DNA of 64,000 nt from Pseudomonas sp. FP2335 (lineage in GTDB: Bacteria; Pseudomonadota; Gammaproteobacteria; Pseudomonadales; Pseudomonadaceae), in the NCBI RefSeq assembly GCF_030687535.1, contig NZ_CP117437.1, positions 3,493,501-3,557,500 of the forward strand. The letters are read 5' to 3'. The position numbers and the translations under genes were made by a program. Position 1 is the stretch's first letter; the number at the start of each line of letters is the position of its first letter. Shown piece after piece: positions 44,858 to 53,518 of this stretch. The notes under the pieces were generated by a model, which saw nothing but the letters and a program-made list of their open reading frames with translations, was not told where the DNA came from and ran no database searches.

Positions 44858-46204
44858 ATGAGCAAGCCACGTCAACTCAAACTCGGAGCCATGGTCCACG
44901 GCGTCGGTCACGGCTGGGGCGAATGGCGCCATCCGCAGGCCCAACCGGACGCCAGCACCAACTTCGGCTTCTACAAGCAGCAGACTGAACTGGCCGAAGC
45001 CGCGAAGTTCGACTTCGTGTTCATCGCCGACAGCCTGCACATCCACGCCAAGTCCAGCCCGCACTACCTCAACCGCTTCGAGCCGCTGACCATCCTCTCG
45101 GCACTCGCGGCGATCACCACCCACATCGGCCTGGTCGCCACTGTGACCGTCAGCTACACCGAGCCCTACCAGGTAGCGCGCCAGTTCGCGTCCCTGGACC
45201 ATATCAGCGGCGGCCGTGCCGGCTGGAACGTAGTGACCTCGTGGCTGAGCGGCACCGCCGACAACTTCGGCAAGGCCGAGCATCCGCCCCACGCCGTGCG
45301 CTACCGCATCGCCAAGGAACACGTGAACGCGGTCAAGGGCCTGTGGGACTCGTGGGAAGACGACGCCTTCGCCTACAACAAGCACAGCGGCGAATTTTTC
45401 ACCCCGGGCAAGCTGCACGCGCTGAACCACAAGGGCGAGTTCTTCTCGGTCAAGGGCCCGCTGAACATTGCGCGTTCGCGCCAGGGCCAGCCGGTGATTT
45501 TCCAGGCAGGCACGTCTGAAGACGGGCGCAACTTTGCCGCTGAAAATGCCGATGCGATCTTTGTCCACGTAGAGAGCATCGAGGAAGGCCTGGCGTATTC
45601 CCAGGACCTCAAGCGCCGCGCCAAGGGTTTTGGTCGCGACCCCGACAGCCTGTCGATCCTGCCCGGCATCCGCCCGATTGTCGGCCGCGATGCCGCCGAA
45701 GTGGAAAGCCGCTACCAGCAAGCCGTGGACCTGGTCACCGTCGAGGACGCCATCGTCGCCCTCGGCCGCCCGTTCAACGACCACGACTTCAGCAAATATC
45801 CACTGGACGAACCCTTCCCGGAACTGGGCGACCTCGGCTCCAACAGCCAAAAAGGCGGTTCCGACCGGATCAAGCAGTTAGCCAGGGATGAAGGCCTGAG
45901 CCTGCGCGAAGTGGCCCTGCGTTTCTCGCGGCCCAAGCGTGATTTTGTCGGCACCCCGGAGCAAGTCGCCGATGCGATCCAGACCTGGTTCGAGCGCGGC
46001 GCCAGCGATGGCTTCATCGTCAACTCGGTGCTGCCGGACGGCCTGCAATACTTCACCGAACTGGTGGTGCCGGTACTGCAGCAACGCGGCCTGTTCCGTA
46101 GCGAATACAGCGGCCAGACCCTGCGCGACAACCTCGGCCTGGACGTACCGGCCAACCGTTACAGCGTCGCCAACGAGAAAGAAAAACAGGAGGCGCTGGC
46201 ATGA
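44858..46204 (+). CDS. FMNH2-dependent monooxygenase (NtaA/SnaA/DszA family)
   Basis: A 448-aa LLM-type flavoprotein. Landmarks are [83 protein letters not shown] and the C-terminal [23 protein letters not shown]. It is of the DszA/SnaA type that oxidises C-S or similar bonds of organosulfur and aminopolycarboxylate compounds. It overlaps the redoxin gene by 4 nt (ATGA). With the binding protein before it and an SfnB-like gene after, a role in desulfurisation of an organic sulfur source is likely. Confidence 0.9.
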   Translation: MSKPRQLKLGAMVHGVGHGWGEWRHPQAQPDASTNFGFYKQQTELAEAAKFDFVFIADSLHIHAKSSPHYLNRFEPLTILSALAAITTHIGLVATVTVSYTEPYQVARQFASLDHISGGRAGWNVVTSWLSGTADNFGKAEHPPHAVRYRIAKEHVNAVKGLWDSWEDDAFAYNKHSGEFFTPGKLHALNHKGEFFSVKGPLNIARSRQGQPVIFQAGTSEDGRNFAAENADAIFVHVESIEEGLAYSQDLKRRAKGFGRDPDSLSILPGIRPIVGRDAAEVESRYQQAVDLVTVEDAIVALGRPFNDHDFSKYPLDEPFPELGDLGSNSQKGGSDRIKQLARDEGLSLREVALRFSRPKRDFVGTPEQVADAIQTWFERGASDGFIVNSVLPDGLQYFTELVVPVLQQRGLFRSEYSGQTLRDNLGLDVPANRYSVANEKEKQEALA

Positions 46205-46884
46205 GCGAATCCCTCAACCGTCAGCTGGCGGACCTGCACGCCGAACGGGTCGCGACCTGGGCGCCGCAAGCGCTGCAGATCAATATCGACCAGCGCCAAC
46301 GCCTGGTGGCTGAAGCACGCCCCGACGACTACGTGCAGGTCGGCGATGAGCTGGACCCGTTCACCCTGCTCAATGTCGAAGGCGGCGAACTCAACCGCGA
46401 GTCGCTGCTGGCCGACGGCCCCGCGGTGCTGATCTTCTTCCGCTTTGCCGGCTGCCCGGCGTGCAACATCGCCCTGCCCTATTACGAGCGCCAGCTCTAC
46501 CCACGCCTGCGCGAGCTCGGCGTGCCGCTGGTGGCAGTCAGCCCGCAAGTGCCCGAGCGCCTGGTGGAGATCAAGACCCGCCACGCCCTGCAATTGCTGG
46601 TGGCCAGTGACCGAGACAACAACCTCGCGCGGCGCCTGGGGATTCTCTACAGCTTTGACGAGGCCTCGCGTAACGCGGCGCTGGCCAAGGGCAACAGCAT
46701 CGGCGAAACCACTGGCACCGGCACCTGGGAATTGCCGCAGCCGACGGTCGTAGTGATTGCCAGGGATGGCACGGTGGCGTTTGTGCAGGTGAGTCCGGAT
46801 TGGTTGGTACGCACGCAAGCCGAGCCGGTGTTGCAGGTGGTGGAGCGTTTACTGGGCCATCAAGCCGTACGACTGGCCATCTGA
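46201..46884 (+). CDS. AhpC/TSA-type redoxin
   Basis: A 227-aa thioredoxin-fold peroxiredoxin-like protein. [23 protein letters not shown] holds the CPAC motif (Cys85, Cys88), followed by [20 protein letters not shown] and [22 protein letters not shown] helical N-terminal stretch of about 40 residues precedes the fold. In this operon it could remove peroxide formed by uncoupled flavin chemistry or act on a thiol intermediate. ATGA overlap with the monooxygenase gene. Confidence 0.88.
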   Translation: MSESLNRQLADLHAERVATWAPQALQINIDQRQRLVAEARPDDYVQVGDELDPFTLLNVEGGELNRESLLADGPAVLIFFRFAGCPACNIALPYYERQLYPRLRELGVPLVAVSPQVPERLVEIKTRHALQLLVASDRDNNLARRLGILYSFDEASRNAALAKGNSIGETTGTGTWELPQPTVVVIARDGTVAFVQVSPDWLVRTQAEPVLQVVERLLGHQAVRLAI

Positions 46885-46897
46885 GCCCACACTCTCC

Positions 46898-46986
46898 TGT
46901 GGGAGCGGGCTTGCTCGCGAAAGCGGTACATCAGTCACGCATGTGTTAACTGACCCACCGCTTTCGCGAGCAAGCCCGCTCCCACA
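46898..46986. repeat. REPIN (family A) inside the sulfur operon
   Basis: Perfect 29-bp arms, 46898-46926 and 46958-46986, beginning TGTGGGAGCGGGCTTGCTCG. It occupies the 124-bp gap between the redoxin and SfnB-like genes on the same strand, where it may attenuate or stabilise the polycistronic mRNA. Confidence 0.9.
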
Positions 46987-47008
46987 TTTTCTGACCGAGT
47001 ACATTCCT

Positions 47009-48178
47009 ATGACCCAACCGTCACTACGCTCCGTGGAAGTCGCCAATTTCGAAGCCCTGCTCGAACGCCTCAGCGCCGAACTGGCCAGCACCGCGCAGCT
47101 CTACGACGAAAGCGGCGCCTTCCCCCATGCCAATTTCAAACGCCTGCACGAACACGGCCTGGTCGCCCTCACCGTGCCCAAATCCCTCGGTGGCGGCGGG
47201 GCCAGCCTGCCCCAGGCACGCAAGGCGATCAGTGCGATCGCCAAGGGCGAACCCTCCACCGCACTGATCCTGATGATGCAATACCTGCAACACACGCGCC
47301 TGCAAGACAGCAAGACCTGGCCCGCGCACCTGCGCACCCAAGTCGCCGAAGACGCCGTGCGCAACGGCGGGTTGATCAATGCCCTGCGCGTCGAACCCGA
47401 CCTCGGCACCCCGGCCCGTGGCGGCTTGCCGGCGACCACCGCCGTACGCACCGCCGAGGGCTGGCGCATCAGCGGGCGCAAGATCTACTCCACCGGCAGC
47501 CACGGCCTGAGCTGGTTCGGCGTGTGGGGCCGCAGCAATGACGCCGACCCGCTGGTGGGTACCTGGTTGGTGCCCAAGGACAGCCCCGGCGTGACCATCA
47601 TCGACACCTGGGACCACCTCGGCATGCGCGCCACGTGCAGCCACGAAGTGGTGCTCGACAACGTGCTGGTGCCGCTGGACCACGCCGTCAGTGTCAGCCC
47701 GTGGAGCGCGCCGTCGCCGGAACTGGACGCCGAAGGGTTCCTGTGGATGTCGGTGTTGCTGTCCTCGGTCTATGACGCCGTGGCCCAGGCGGCGCGTGAC
47801 TGGCTGGTGAACTGGCTGGAAGAACGCCAACCGTCCAACCTCGGCGCGGCGCTGTCGACCCTGCCGCGCTTCCAGGAAACCGTCGGCCATATCGACACCC
47901 TGCTGTTCGCCAACCGTAGCCTGCTCGACGCCGCGGCCGAAGGCCACACCCCGGCCGCGAATGCCGCGCAGTTGAAGTACCTGGTGACCAACAACGCGAT
48001 TCGCGCCGTCGAGTTGGCCATCGAGGCCTCCGGCAACCCAGGCCTGTCGCGTCACAACCCGCTGCAACGCCACTACCGCGATGTGCTCTGCAGCCGCGTG
48101 CACACACCGCAGGACGACGCCGTATTGCAAGGCGCCGGCAAGGCCGCTTTCGCCCAACGCCAAAAGGAGCGCACATGA
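47009..48178 (+). CDS. SfnB/DszC-like flavin-dependent monooxygenase (acyl-CoA dehydrogenase fold)
   Basis: A 389-aa acyl-CoA dehydrogenase-fold protein. LVALTVPKSLGGGGASLPQARKAISAIAKGEPSTALILMMQ is the flavin-binding start, with GLPATTAVRTAEGWRISGRKIYSTGSHGLSW and HLGMRATCSHEVVLDNVLVP following. The pattern is that of SfnB/DszC-type flavin monooxygenases used in dimethylsulfone and dibenzothiophene sulfur metabolism rather than true beta-oxidation enzymes. The ATG at 47009 is used. The stop overlaps the next gene (ATGA). Confidence 0.85.
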   Translation: MTQPSLRSVEVANFEALLERLSAELASTAQLYDESGAFPHANFKRLHEHGLVALTVPKSLGGGGASLPQARKAISAIAKGEPSTALILMMQYLQHTRLQDSKTWPAHLRTQVAEDAVRNGGLINALRVEPDLGTPARGGLPATTAVRTAEGWRISGRKIYSTGSHGLSWFGVWGRSNDADPLVGTWLVPKDSPGVTIIDTWDHLGMRATCSHEVVLDNVLVPLDHAVSVSPWSAPSPELDAEGFLWMSVLLSSVYDAVAQAARDWLVNWLEERQPSNLGAALSTLPRFQETVGHIDTLLFANRSLLDAAAEGHTPAANAAQLKYLVTNNAIRAVELAIEASGNPGLSRHNPLQRHYRDVLCSRVHTPQDDAVLQGAGKAAFAQRQKERT

Positions 48179-49119
48179 CTCAGGTGATTATCGCCAGCCA
48201 GCTGGATGAAGATTTCAACCAGGTGATCCGCGAGCGCCTCGCTGCGATCCACCCCGAGGCCAAAGTCATCGGTGTGCCCGTGGGCGTCCCCAGTGACCTG
48301 CCATCCCAGGCGAATATCCTGCTGGCGCGGCCGATCAACGTACGCGGCTACACCGCCCCGGACACCCCGCCACCGGGCTGGCCCTACGGCACGCAGTGGG
48401 TGCACCTGGTGTCGTCGGGCATCGATTTCTACCCGCACTGGCTGTTCAACGGCCCGCCGGTGACCACCTCGCGCGGCAGTGCCGCCGACAACCTGGCCGA
48501 GTTCGCCCTGGCCGCGATCTTTGCCGCGTCCAAGCACCTGCCGGACATCTGGGTGAAGGACTCACACTGGAACTTCACCCCGCTGCGCCCGCTCAAGGGC
48601 ACCACCCTGGGCATTCTCGGCTTTGGCGCGATTGGCGAGCGCCTGGCGCAGAAAGCCCAGGCCCTGGGGATCAACGTTGTGGCGTTGCGCCAGAGCCAGG
48701 CGCCCTTCAGCGCAGGCGTGGACGCCGCCAAGGACATCCACGACCTGTTCGCCCGTGCCGACCACCTGGTGGTGGCCGCACCATTGACCGAGGCCACGCG
48801 CAACCTCATCAACCGCGATGTGCTCGCCAGCGCCAAGCCGGGGCTGCATCTGATCAACATTGCGCGGGGTGGCTTGCTGGATCAGGAGGCGTTGCTGCAG
48901 GCGCTGGATAATGGCCAGGTTGGCTTGGCCTCGCTGGACGTGACCGAGCCCGAGCCGTTGCCAGATGGGCACCCGCTGTACACGCACCCGCGGGTGAGGT
49001 TGTCGCCGCATACCTCGGCGATTTCCACCAACAGTCGCCATGAGATTGCGGAGACGTTCTTGGCGAATCTGGAGCGCTATGTCGCCGGTTCTGAGCTGGC
49101 CAACCTCGCCAAACCCTGA
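48175..49119 (+). CDS. D-2-hydroxyacid dehydrogenase family protein
   Basis: A 314-aa NAD(P)-dependent dehydrogenase. LKGTTLGILGFGAIGERLAQKAQALG is the Rossmann loop (about 140-165), SRGSAADNLAEFALAAIF the substrate-domain signature, and the catalytic Arg, Glu and His are in NIARGGLLDQEALLQAL, DVTEPEPLPDGHPLY and LSPHTSA. It overlaps the SfnB-like gene and is the last gene of the operon. It may process the carbon skeleton or reduce an alpha-keto product left after sulfur removal; this is inference. Confidence 0.88.
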   Translation: MTQVIIASQLDEDFNQVIRERLAAIHPEAKVIGVPVGVPSDLPSQANILLARPINVRGYTAPDTPPPGWPYGTQWVHLVSSGIDFYPHWLFNGPPVTTSRGSAADNLAEFALAAIFAASKHLPDIWVKDSHWNFTPLRPLKGTTLGILGFGAIGERLAQKAQALGINVVALRQSQAPFSAGVDAAKDIHDLFARADHLVVAAPLTEATRNLINRDVLASAKPGLHLINIARGGLLDQEALLQALDNGQVGLASLDVTEPEPLPDGHPLYTHPRVRLSPHTSAISTNSRHEIAETFLANLERYVAGSELANLAKP

Positions 49120-49149
49120 CACCACCCAATAAATGGGGGAGCGGGATTG

Positions 49150-49239
49150 TGTGGGAGCGGGCTTGCTCGCGAATGCAGTGTGTCAGTCAATGAATAGGTT
49201 GACTGATTCACCGCATTCGCGAGCAAGCCCGCTCCCACA
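49150..49239. repeat. REPIN (family A) after the 2-hydroxyacid dehydrogenase gene
   Basis: Perfect 27-bp arms, 49150-49176 and 49213-49239, at the end of the operon and before the promoter of the TonB-dependent receptor. It may act as the terminator of the preceding transcript. Confidence 0.88.
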
Positions 49240-49310
49240 TTGGGTATTGGGCGAGCCGGAAATATAATCAGAAAATAGCATCTAACTAACAAATACCATG
49301 CATATTATTA

Positions 49311-49398
49311 ATAATTAACATATAACAAAACGGACTTTTACGAACGCCTTTCATATCCATATTGTTACAGCCAGCACCGACCCCTGACCAGGTGGAGG
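49311..49398 (+). promoter_or_regulatory. Shared sulfur-type promoter/leader element, copy 3
   Basis: ATAATTAACATATAACAAAAC begins at 49311 and ACCGACCCC at 49376 (65 bp), with GGAGG at 49394-49398. CATATT (49358-49363) is 18 bp before ACCGAC and is the -10 candidate; TTTACG (49337-49342) is the -35 candidate. The TTG after GGAGG reads in frame into the receptor, but the AGGA before ATG 49431 marks the better start. Bases 49240-49310 are AT-rich with no gene. Confidence 0.65.
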
Positions 49399-49430
49399 CC
49401 TTGCCAACCCCACTTTCTCAGGACATCACC

Positions 49431-51551
49431 ATGAGCCATGCCCGTGTGCCCAGCCGCCTCACCCTCGCCGCTTCCCTCGCCTTGCTCGGCGTCTACGCCC
49501 ACGCCGATGACACCGCCCTGCCGGTGGTGAATGTCACCGCCGAACACCGCAGCGAAGACCTGCAGAAAACCCCGCTGGCGATTTCCGCATTCGACGAGCA
49601 GACCCTGGACGACAAACAGATCCGCAGCGTGCGCGACCTCTCCGGCCAGGTGCCGAACCTGACCCTCAGTCGCCAGTCGATCTCCTACAGCGCGCAGACC
49701 TATGGCATCCGTGGCATCGGCGAAACCGACCCGATCCAGGAAGCCGCCGTGGCGGTGTATGCCGACGACCTGTACATCCCCCGCGCCATTTCCTCGATGC
49801 TCGACTTCAACGATGTCGAGCGCGTCGAAGTGCTGCGCGGCCCCCAGGGCACACTGTACGGACGCAACAGCAGCGCCGGGGCGATCCGCGTGATCACCCG
49901 CGACCCGAACCAGCAGACCCGTGGTTTCGTCGAACTTGGCGCCGGTAACTACAACGCGCAGAACGGCCGCGTCCTGATCAGCGGCCCGCTGGTGGACAAC
50001 GCGCTGTTCGCCAGCTTCTCGGCGATCCGCCTGAGCCGCGACGGCACCGTGTCAAACCCGACGCGGGGCAAGGACGTGAACAACGTCGACATCCAGTCCT
50101 ATCGCGGCAAGCTGCGCTACAAGCCCGAGGATTCACCGTGGGATGTGCAACTGACGCTGGCCGGCACCTTTGATCGCGGTGACACCACCAGCTATTCGCC
50201 CTTCGATGCCAGCGGGCATTTCGACAAGTTCAAGAGCTACAGCAGCCTCGACCCGAAAAACCGCCTCGACCAGGGCAGTTCGGTGTTACGCGCCCTCTAT
50301 GCGATCGACGATCACCTGAACGTCAAGTCGGTCACCGCCTGGTCCTCGTTCAACCAGCCGGTGGACTACGACAACTCCGGCCAGGCCGCGCTGATCCAGA
50401 ACAACCTGATCCTCTACAAGCAGAACTACGCGACCCAGGAGTTCCAACTCAACGGCGACTACGACGCCTTCAGCTTCAGCACCGGCCTGTACCTGTACCG
50501 CGAGCGCTTCGACGCCGACCGCGACAACCTCACCTATTCCATCCCACGCAACCGCGTGATCGGACAGGGCCAGTACAGCACCACCAACACTGAAAGCTAT
50601 GCGCTCTACGGCCAGGGCACCTACAAGATCACCCCGCAACTGTCGCTGATCGCCGGCCTGCGCTTTACTCGCGAGCACAAGAACTTCGAGTTCACCAACT
50701 ACGCGATCAACACCGACCGGCAGATCACCGGCACTAACTTTGCCGCCGAGTCGAGCAAGTCCTGGCAGTCCACCAGCCCGAAACTCGGCTTCGAATACGC
50801 CTGGACCCCGCACCTGAACCAGTACGCCTACGTCGCCAAGGGCTTCAAGGCCGGCGGCTACGACAACCGTGCACCGACCCGCGCCGCCGCCGAGCAGGCG
50901 TTCTCGCCGGAAGACGTGACCACCTGGGAAACCGGCTTGAAGGGTGACTTCTTCGACCAGCGCCTGCGCGCCAACGTTGCGTTGTTCTACAACGACTACA
51001 AGGACCTGCAGACCAACGCCTACGACCCGGCGCTGGGCGTGAGCCTGCGCACCAACGTCGGCCAGGCCCACACCTACGGCGTCGAGCTGGAGACCCTCAC
51101 CGCCCTGAGCCGCGACTTGCAACTGACCGCCAACCTCGGCTACCTGGAAAGCCAGTACGACGACTTCCAGAACGCCAGCGGCGCAGGCGTGGATGCCAAC
51201 GGCAAGCACCTGGTGTTCTCGCCGCGCTGGAACGCCAGCGTCGGTCTCAACTACACAATCCCGGCCGGATTGCCGGGCACGTGGCTGGCGGGCACGGATG
51301 CGCAGTTCCAGACCAAGTCCTGGGCCAACGCACTGAACGACGACATCCAGGAAGTGCCGCAGCAAACCTTCTGGAACGCCAACACCCGCTACATCAGCGG
51401 CGACGGCCACTGGACCACCACCCTCGCGGTGAAAAACCTGCTGGACCGCGCCTATCCGCAATCGGTGGGCTACGTGCCGTCCAGCGGTGCGCGCTACTAC
51501 TCGGTCAACGACCCGCGCACCGTGTTGCTGTCAGTGCGCTACGACCTCTGA
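49431..51551 (+). CDS. TonB-dependent outer membrane receptor (FecA/FhuA-type, organosulfur island)
   Basis: A 706-aa receptor: signal peptide to about residue 23, a plug domain with LPVVNVTAEHRSEDLQKTPL, VRDLSGQVPNLTLSRQ and VEVLRGPQGTLYGRNSSAGAI, and a barrel to the C-terminal aromatic end (TVLLSVRYDL). It lies behind the shared sulfur leader, so it most likely takes up a sulfur-containing compound such as a sulfate ester or sulfonate, rather than iron. ATG 49431 with AGGA is used. It is convergent with the tonB gene of the phytate operon. Confidence 0.9.
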   Translation: MSHARVPSRLTLAASLALLGVYAHADDTALPVVNVTAEHRSEDLQKTPLAISAFDEQTLDDKQIRSVRDLSGQVPNLTLSRQSISYSAQTYGIRGIGETDPIQEAAVAVYADDLYIPRAISSMLDFNDVERVEVLRGPQGTLYGRNSSAGAIRVITRDPNQQTRGFVELGAGNYNAQNGRVLISGPLVDNALFASFSAIRLSRDGTVSNPTRGKDVNNVDIQSYRGKLRYKPEDSPWDVQLTLAGTFDRGDTTSYSPFDASGHFDKFKSYSSLDPKNRLDQGSSVLRALYAIDDHLNVKSVTAWSSFNQPVDYDNSGQAALIQNNLILYKQNYATQEFQLNGDYDAFSFSTGLYLYRERFDADRDNLTYSIPRNRVIGQGQYSTTNTESYALYGQGTYKITPQLSLIAGLRFTREHKNFEFTNYAINTDRQITGTNFAAESSKSWQSTSPKLGFEYAWTPHLNQYAYVAKGFKAGGYDNRAPTRAAAEQAFSPEDVTTWETGLKGDFFDQRLRANVALFYNDYKDLQTNAYDPALGVSLRTNVGQAHTYGVELETLTALSRDLQLTANLGYLESQYDDFQNASGAGVDANGKHLVFSPRWNASVGLNYTIPAGLPGTWLAGTDAQFQTKSWANALNDDIQEVPQQTFWNANTRYISGDGHWTTTLAVKNLLDRAYPQSVGYVPSSGARYYSVNDPRTVLLSVRYDL

Positions 51552-51556
51552 GGCGC

Positions 51557-52321
51557 CTATTTGATGCGGTAGTGGAAGGTGTTGCGCACCGCCGGTACGG
51601 CGACCGCCTTGCCCTCAACGATGCGCGGCTGGTAGCGGAAGGTGTTCGCCGCCGCCAGTGAAGGCCGCATGAACAATGGATGGCAGCCGTCGAGCACCCG
51701 GGGATTTTCCACGCGGCCCTGGGGGTTGACGGTGTACTCCACGGAGCAATCGCCTTCGATGTTCTTGTCCAGGGCGCGCTCCGGGTAGTCCGGAGCTTGC
51801 TTGCTCAAGGGCTGGTATTGGCGGCTGTCAAACGCCGGGGCTGCCGCCGGGGCCGCAGGACGGGCGCGTTCGGCGGCCAGGCGTTGTTGGTCCAGGCGCT
51901 GCTGTTCCAACTCGCGGTTGCGCTGCTCGGTCGCCAGTCGCTCTTGCTGCTGCGCGATTTTCTGGTCCTCGACCCGCTTGCGGGCCAAGGCGGCTTTCTC
52001 CAGCTTTTGCGCCTGGATCCGTGGATCGACCACGGGTTTGGGCGGTACCGGCACGGCAACCGGCTCCGGTGGCGCGGGGGGTACGACGGCCACTGGCTCA
52101 GGCACCGGCGCGGGCGCCGGTGGCAGCATCACCAACTGGGTGTGCATCACCCGTGGTGCCTCCACCAGCGGTTTTTCCGTGGACCAGCCCAGCATCAGCG
52201 CGGCCAACACACCGACGTGCAGCGCCACCGCGATGCTCGCCGCCAAGCTGTTGCGCCAAAACCCCGCCGTGTCCCGGGGCAGCCTTGCCAGCGTTGGACT
52301 GTGCATGATCATCGCCGTCAT
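51557..52321 (-). CDS. tonB: TonB energy-transducing protein
   Basis: A 254-aa TonB: N-terminal membrane anchor (AASIAVALHVGVLAALMLGW), a Pro-rich span (PPAPAPVPEPVAVVPP and PVAVPVPPKPV) and a Gln/Glu/Arg-rich coiled-coil stretch. The C-terminal TonB domain follows (YPERALDKNIEGDCSVEYTV, GRVENPRVLDGCHPLF, FRYQP). Its start overlaps the exbD stop (ATGA). It is the last gene of the phytase/receptor operon and presumably serves that receptor. Confidence 0.9.
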   Translation of the reverse strand: MTAMIMHSPTLARLPRDTAGFWRNSLAASIAVALHVGVLAALMLGWSTEKPLVEAPRVMHTQLVMLPPAPAPVPEPVAVVPPAPPEPVAVPVPPKPVVDPRIQAQKLEKAALARKRVEDQKIAQQQERLATEQRNRELEQQRLDQQRLAAERARPAAPAAAPAFDSRQYQPLSKQAPDYPERALDKNIEGDCSVEYTVNPQGRVENPRVLDGCHPLFMRPSLAAANTFRYQPRIVEGKAVAVPAVRNTFHYRIK

Positions 52322-52764
52322 TGCGGGGCCTCGGTCACCAGCCCCAGGTTGCTCACACCGCCTTTCTGCAACACCGCCATGGCCGCGACCACGCGGCCGT
52401 AGCCGGCGTTATCGTCGGCGCGGATGTACACCTGGGTGTCACTGCGCGCCGCCACCACCTGCATGACCTTGGCGCCCATTTCATCCAGGCTCACGGCGCT
52501 GTCGGTCTGGTGCGTGGTGTCCAGTTCGCCACCGAGGTTCCAGTAGTAGCCACCGTCGGCTTTCACCGACAACGTCAGGATCTGCTGGCGCGTGTCGGTG
52601 GCCAGCGCCTCGGCGGCGACCTTGGGCAGTTCGATCTTCACGCCCTGGGTCAGCATCGGCGCGGTGACCATGAAGATCACCAGCAGCACCAGCATCACGT
52701 CGATATACGGCACCACGTTCATCTCGGCCTTGGGCCCGTGCTTGCGTTGCGGCCTGGTCAGCAT
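52318..52764 (-). CDS. exbD: ExbD biopolymer transport protein
   Basis: A 148-aa protein with a single N-terminal membrane helix (MNVVPYIDVMLVLLVIFMVTAPM) carrying the conserved aspartate of ExbD, and a periplasmic domain (LPKVAAEAL to LVTEAP). With ExbB it uses the proton gradient to drive TonB. Located between exbB and tonB on the same strand, 15 nt after exbB. Confidence 0.95.
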   Translation of the reverse strand: MLTRPQRKHGPKAEMNVVPYIDVMLVLLVIFMVTAPMLTQGVKIELPKVAAEALATDTRQQILTLSVKADGGYYWNLGGELDTTHQTDSAVSLDEMGAKVMQVVAARSDTQVYIRADDNAGYGRVVAAMAVLQKGGVSNLGLVTEAPQ

Positions 52765-52779
52765 CGTCTTGCTCCTCTT

Positions 52780-53472
52780 TCAGGCGGCCACGGCCAGGTT
52801 GATCGGCGTGCCGCGCAAGGTGCGGTGCAGGCGCACTTGCAGTTCGTTGCCAAAGGCGTAGTAGCGGGTGAGCAAGGTCTGGCCACGGGCCGCAAAGCGG
52901 TTGTAGGCGATCACCGCCGGAATCGCCGCAAACAGACCGATAGCCGTGGCGATCAACGCTTCAGCGATGCCCGGCGCCACCGTGGACAGCGTGGCCTGTT
53001 GCACCTGGGACAAACCGATGAACGAATTCATGATGCCCCACACGGTGCCAAACAAGCCGATGTAAGGGCTGACCGAGCCCACGGTCGCGAGAAATTGCAG
53101 GCCCTTTTCCAGTTCGATTTCCTGCTCGGTGATCGCCACCTGCAACGCCCGCTCCACCCCTTCGAGCACCGCCGGATCATGGCTGTGCAGGTGCTGGTAT
53201 TCCTCGATCCCGGCGATAAAGATCGGCGCAATGCCGCCCTCGCCCGCCTGCACCGCGTCGCGGTACAGCGGCTGCAAGTCGGGCGCAGCGCGAAAGCGCT
53301 GCACAAAAGCGTGCAACTGGCGCTCCAGGCGGCGCAGCACAGTGCCGCGCTGGATGATCAAGTACCAACTGAGCAAGGAAGCCAGCAGCAGCGTGATCAT
53401 CACCGCCTTGACCAACAGGCTGGCGTCGCTGATCAAACCCCAGATCGTCATATGTTCCATCGTCGCGTGCAT
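52780..53472 (-). CDS. exbB: ExbB/TolQ-type proton channel protein
   Basis: A 230-aa MotA/TolQ/ExbB protein with three membrane segments: ASLLVKAVMITLLLASLLSWYLII, FLATVGSVSPYIGLFGTVWGIMNSF, and IAEALIATAIGLFAAIPAVIAYN. These are the canonical channel helices. It follows the phytase gene by 46 nt. Forms the ExbBD motor for the TonB of this operon. Confidence 0.95.
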   Translation of the reverse strand: MHATMEHMTIWGLISDASLLVKAVMITLLLASLLSWYLIIQRGTVLRRLERQLHAFVQRFRAAPDLQPLYRDAVQAGEGGIAPIFIAGIEEYQHLHSHDPAVLEGVERALQVAITEQEIELEKGLQFLATVGSVSPYIGLFGTVWGIMNSFIGLSQVQQATLSTVAPGIAEALIATAIGLFAAIPAVIAYNRFAARGQTLLTRYYAFGNELQVRLHRTLRGTPINLAVAA

Positions 53473-53518
53473 GGTGAACTCCTATTCGAATAAAAAGTGA
53501 TGACCGGGTGATGACGCG

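Noticed and set aside
46897..46987. Intrinsic terminator between redoxin and SfnB-like genes
   Set aside because: The arms are the dispersed REP family and no T-run typical of a terminator follows directly; annotated as REPIN instead.
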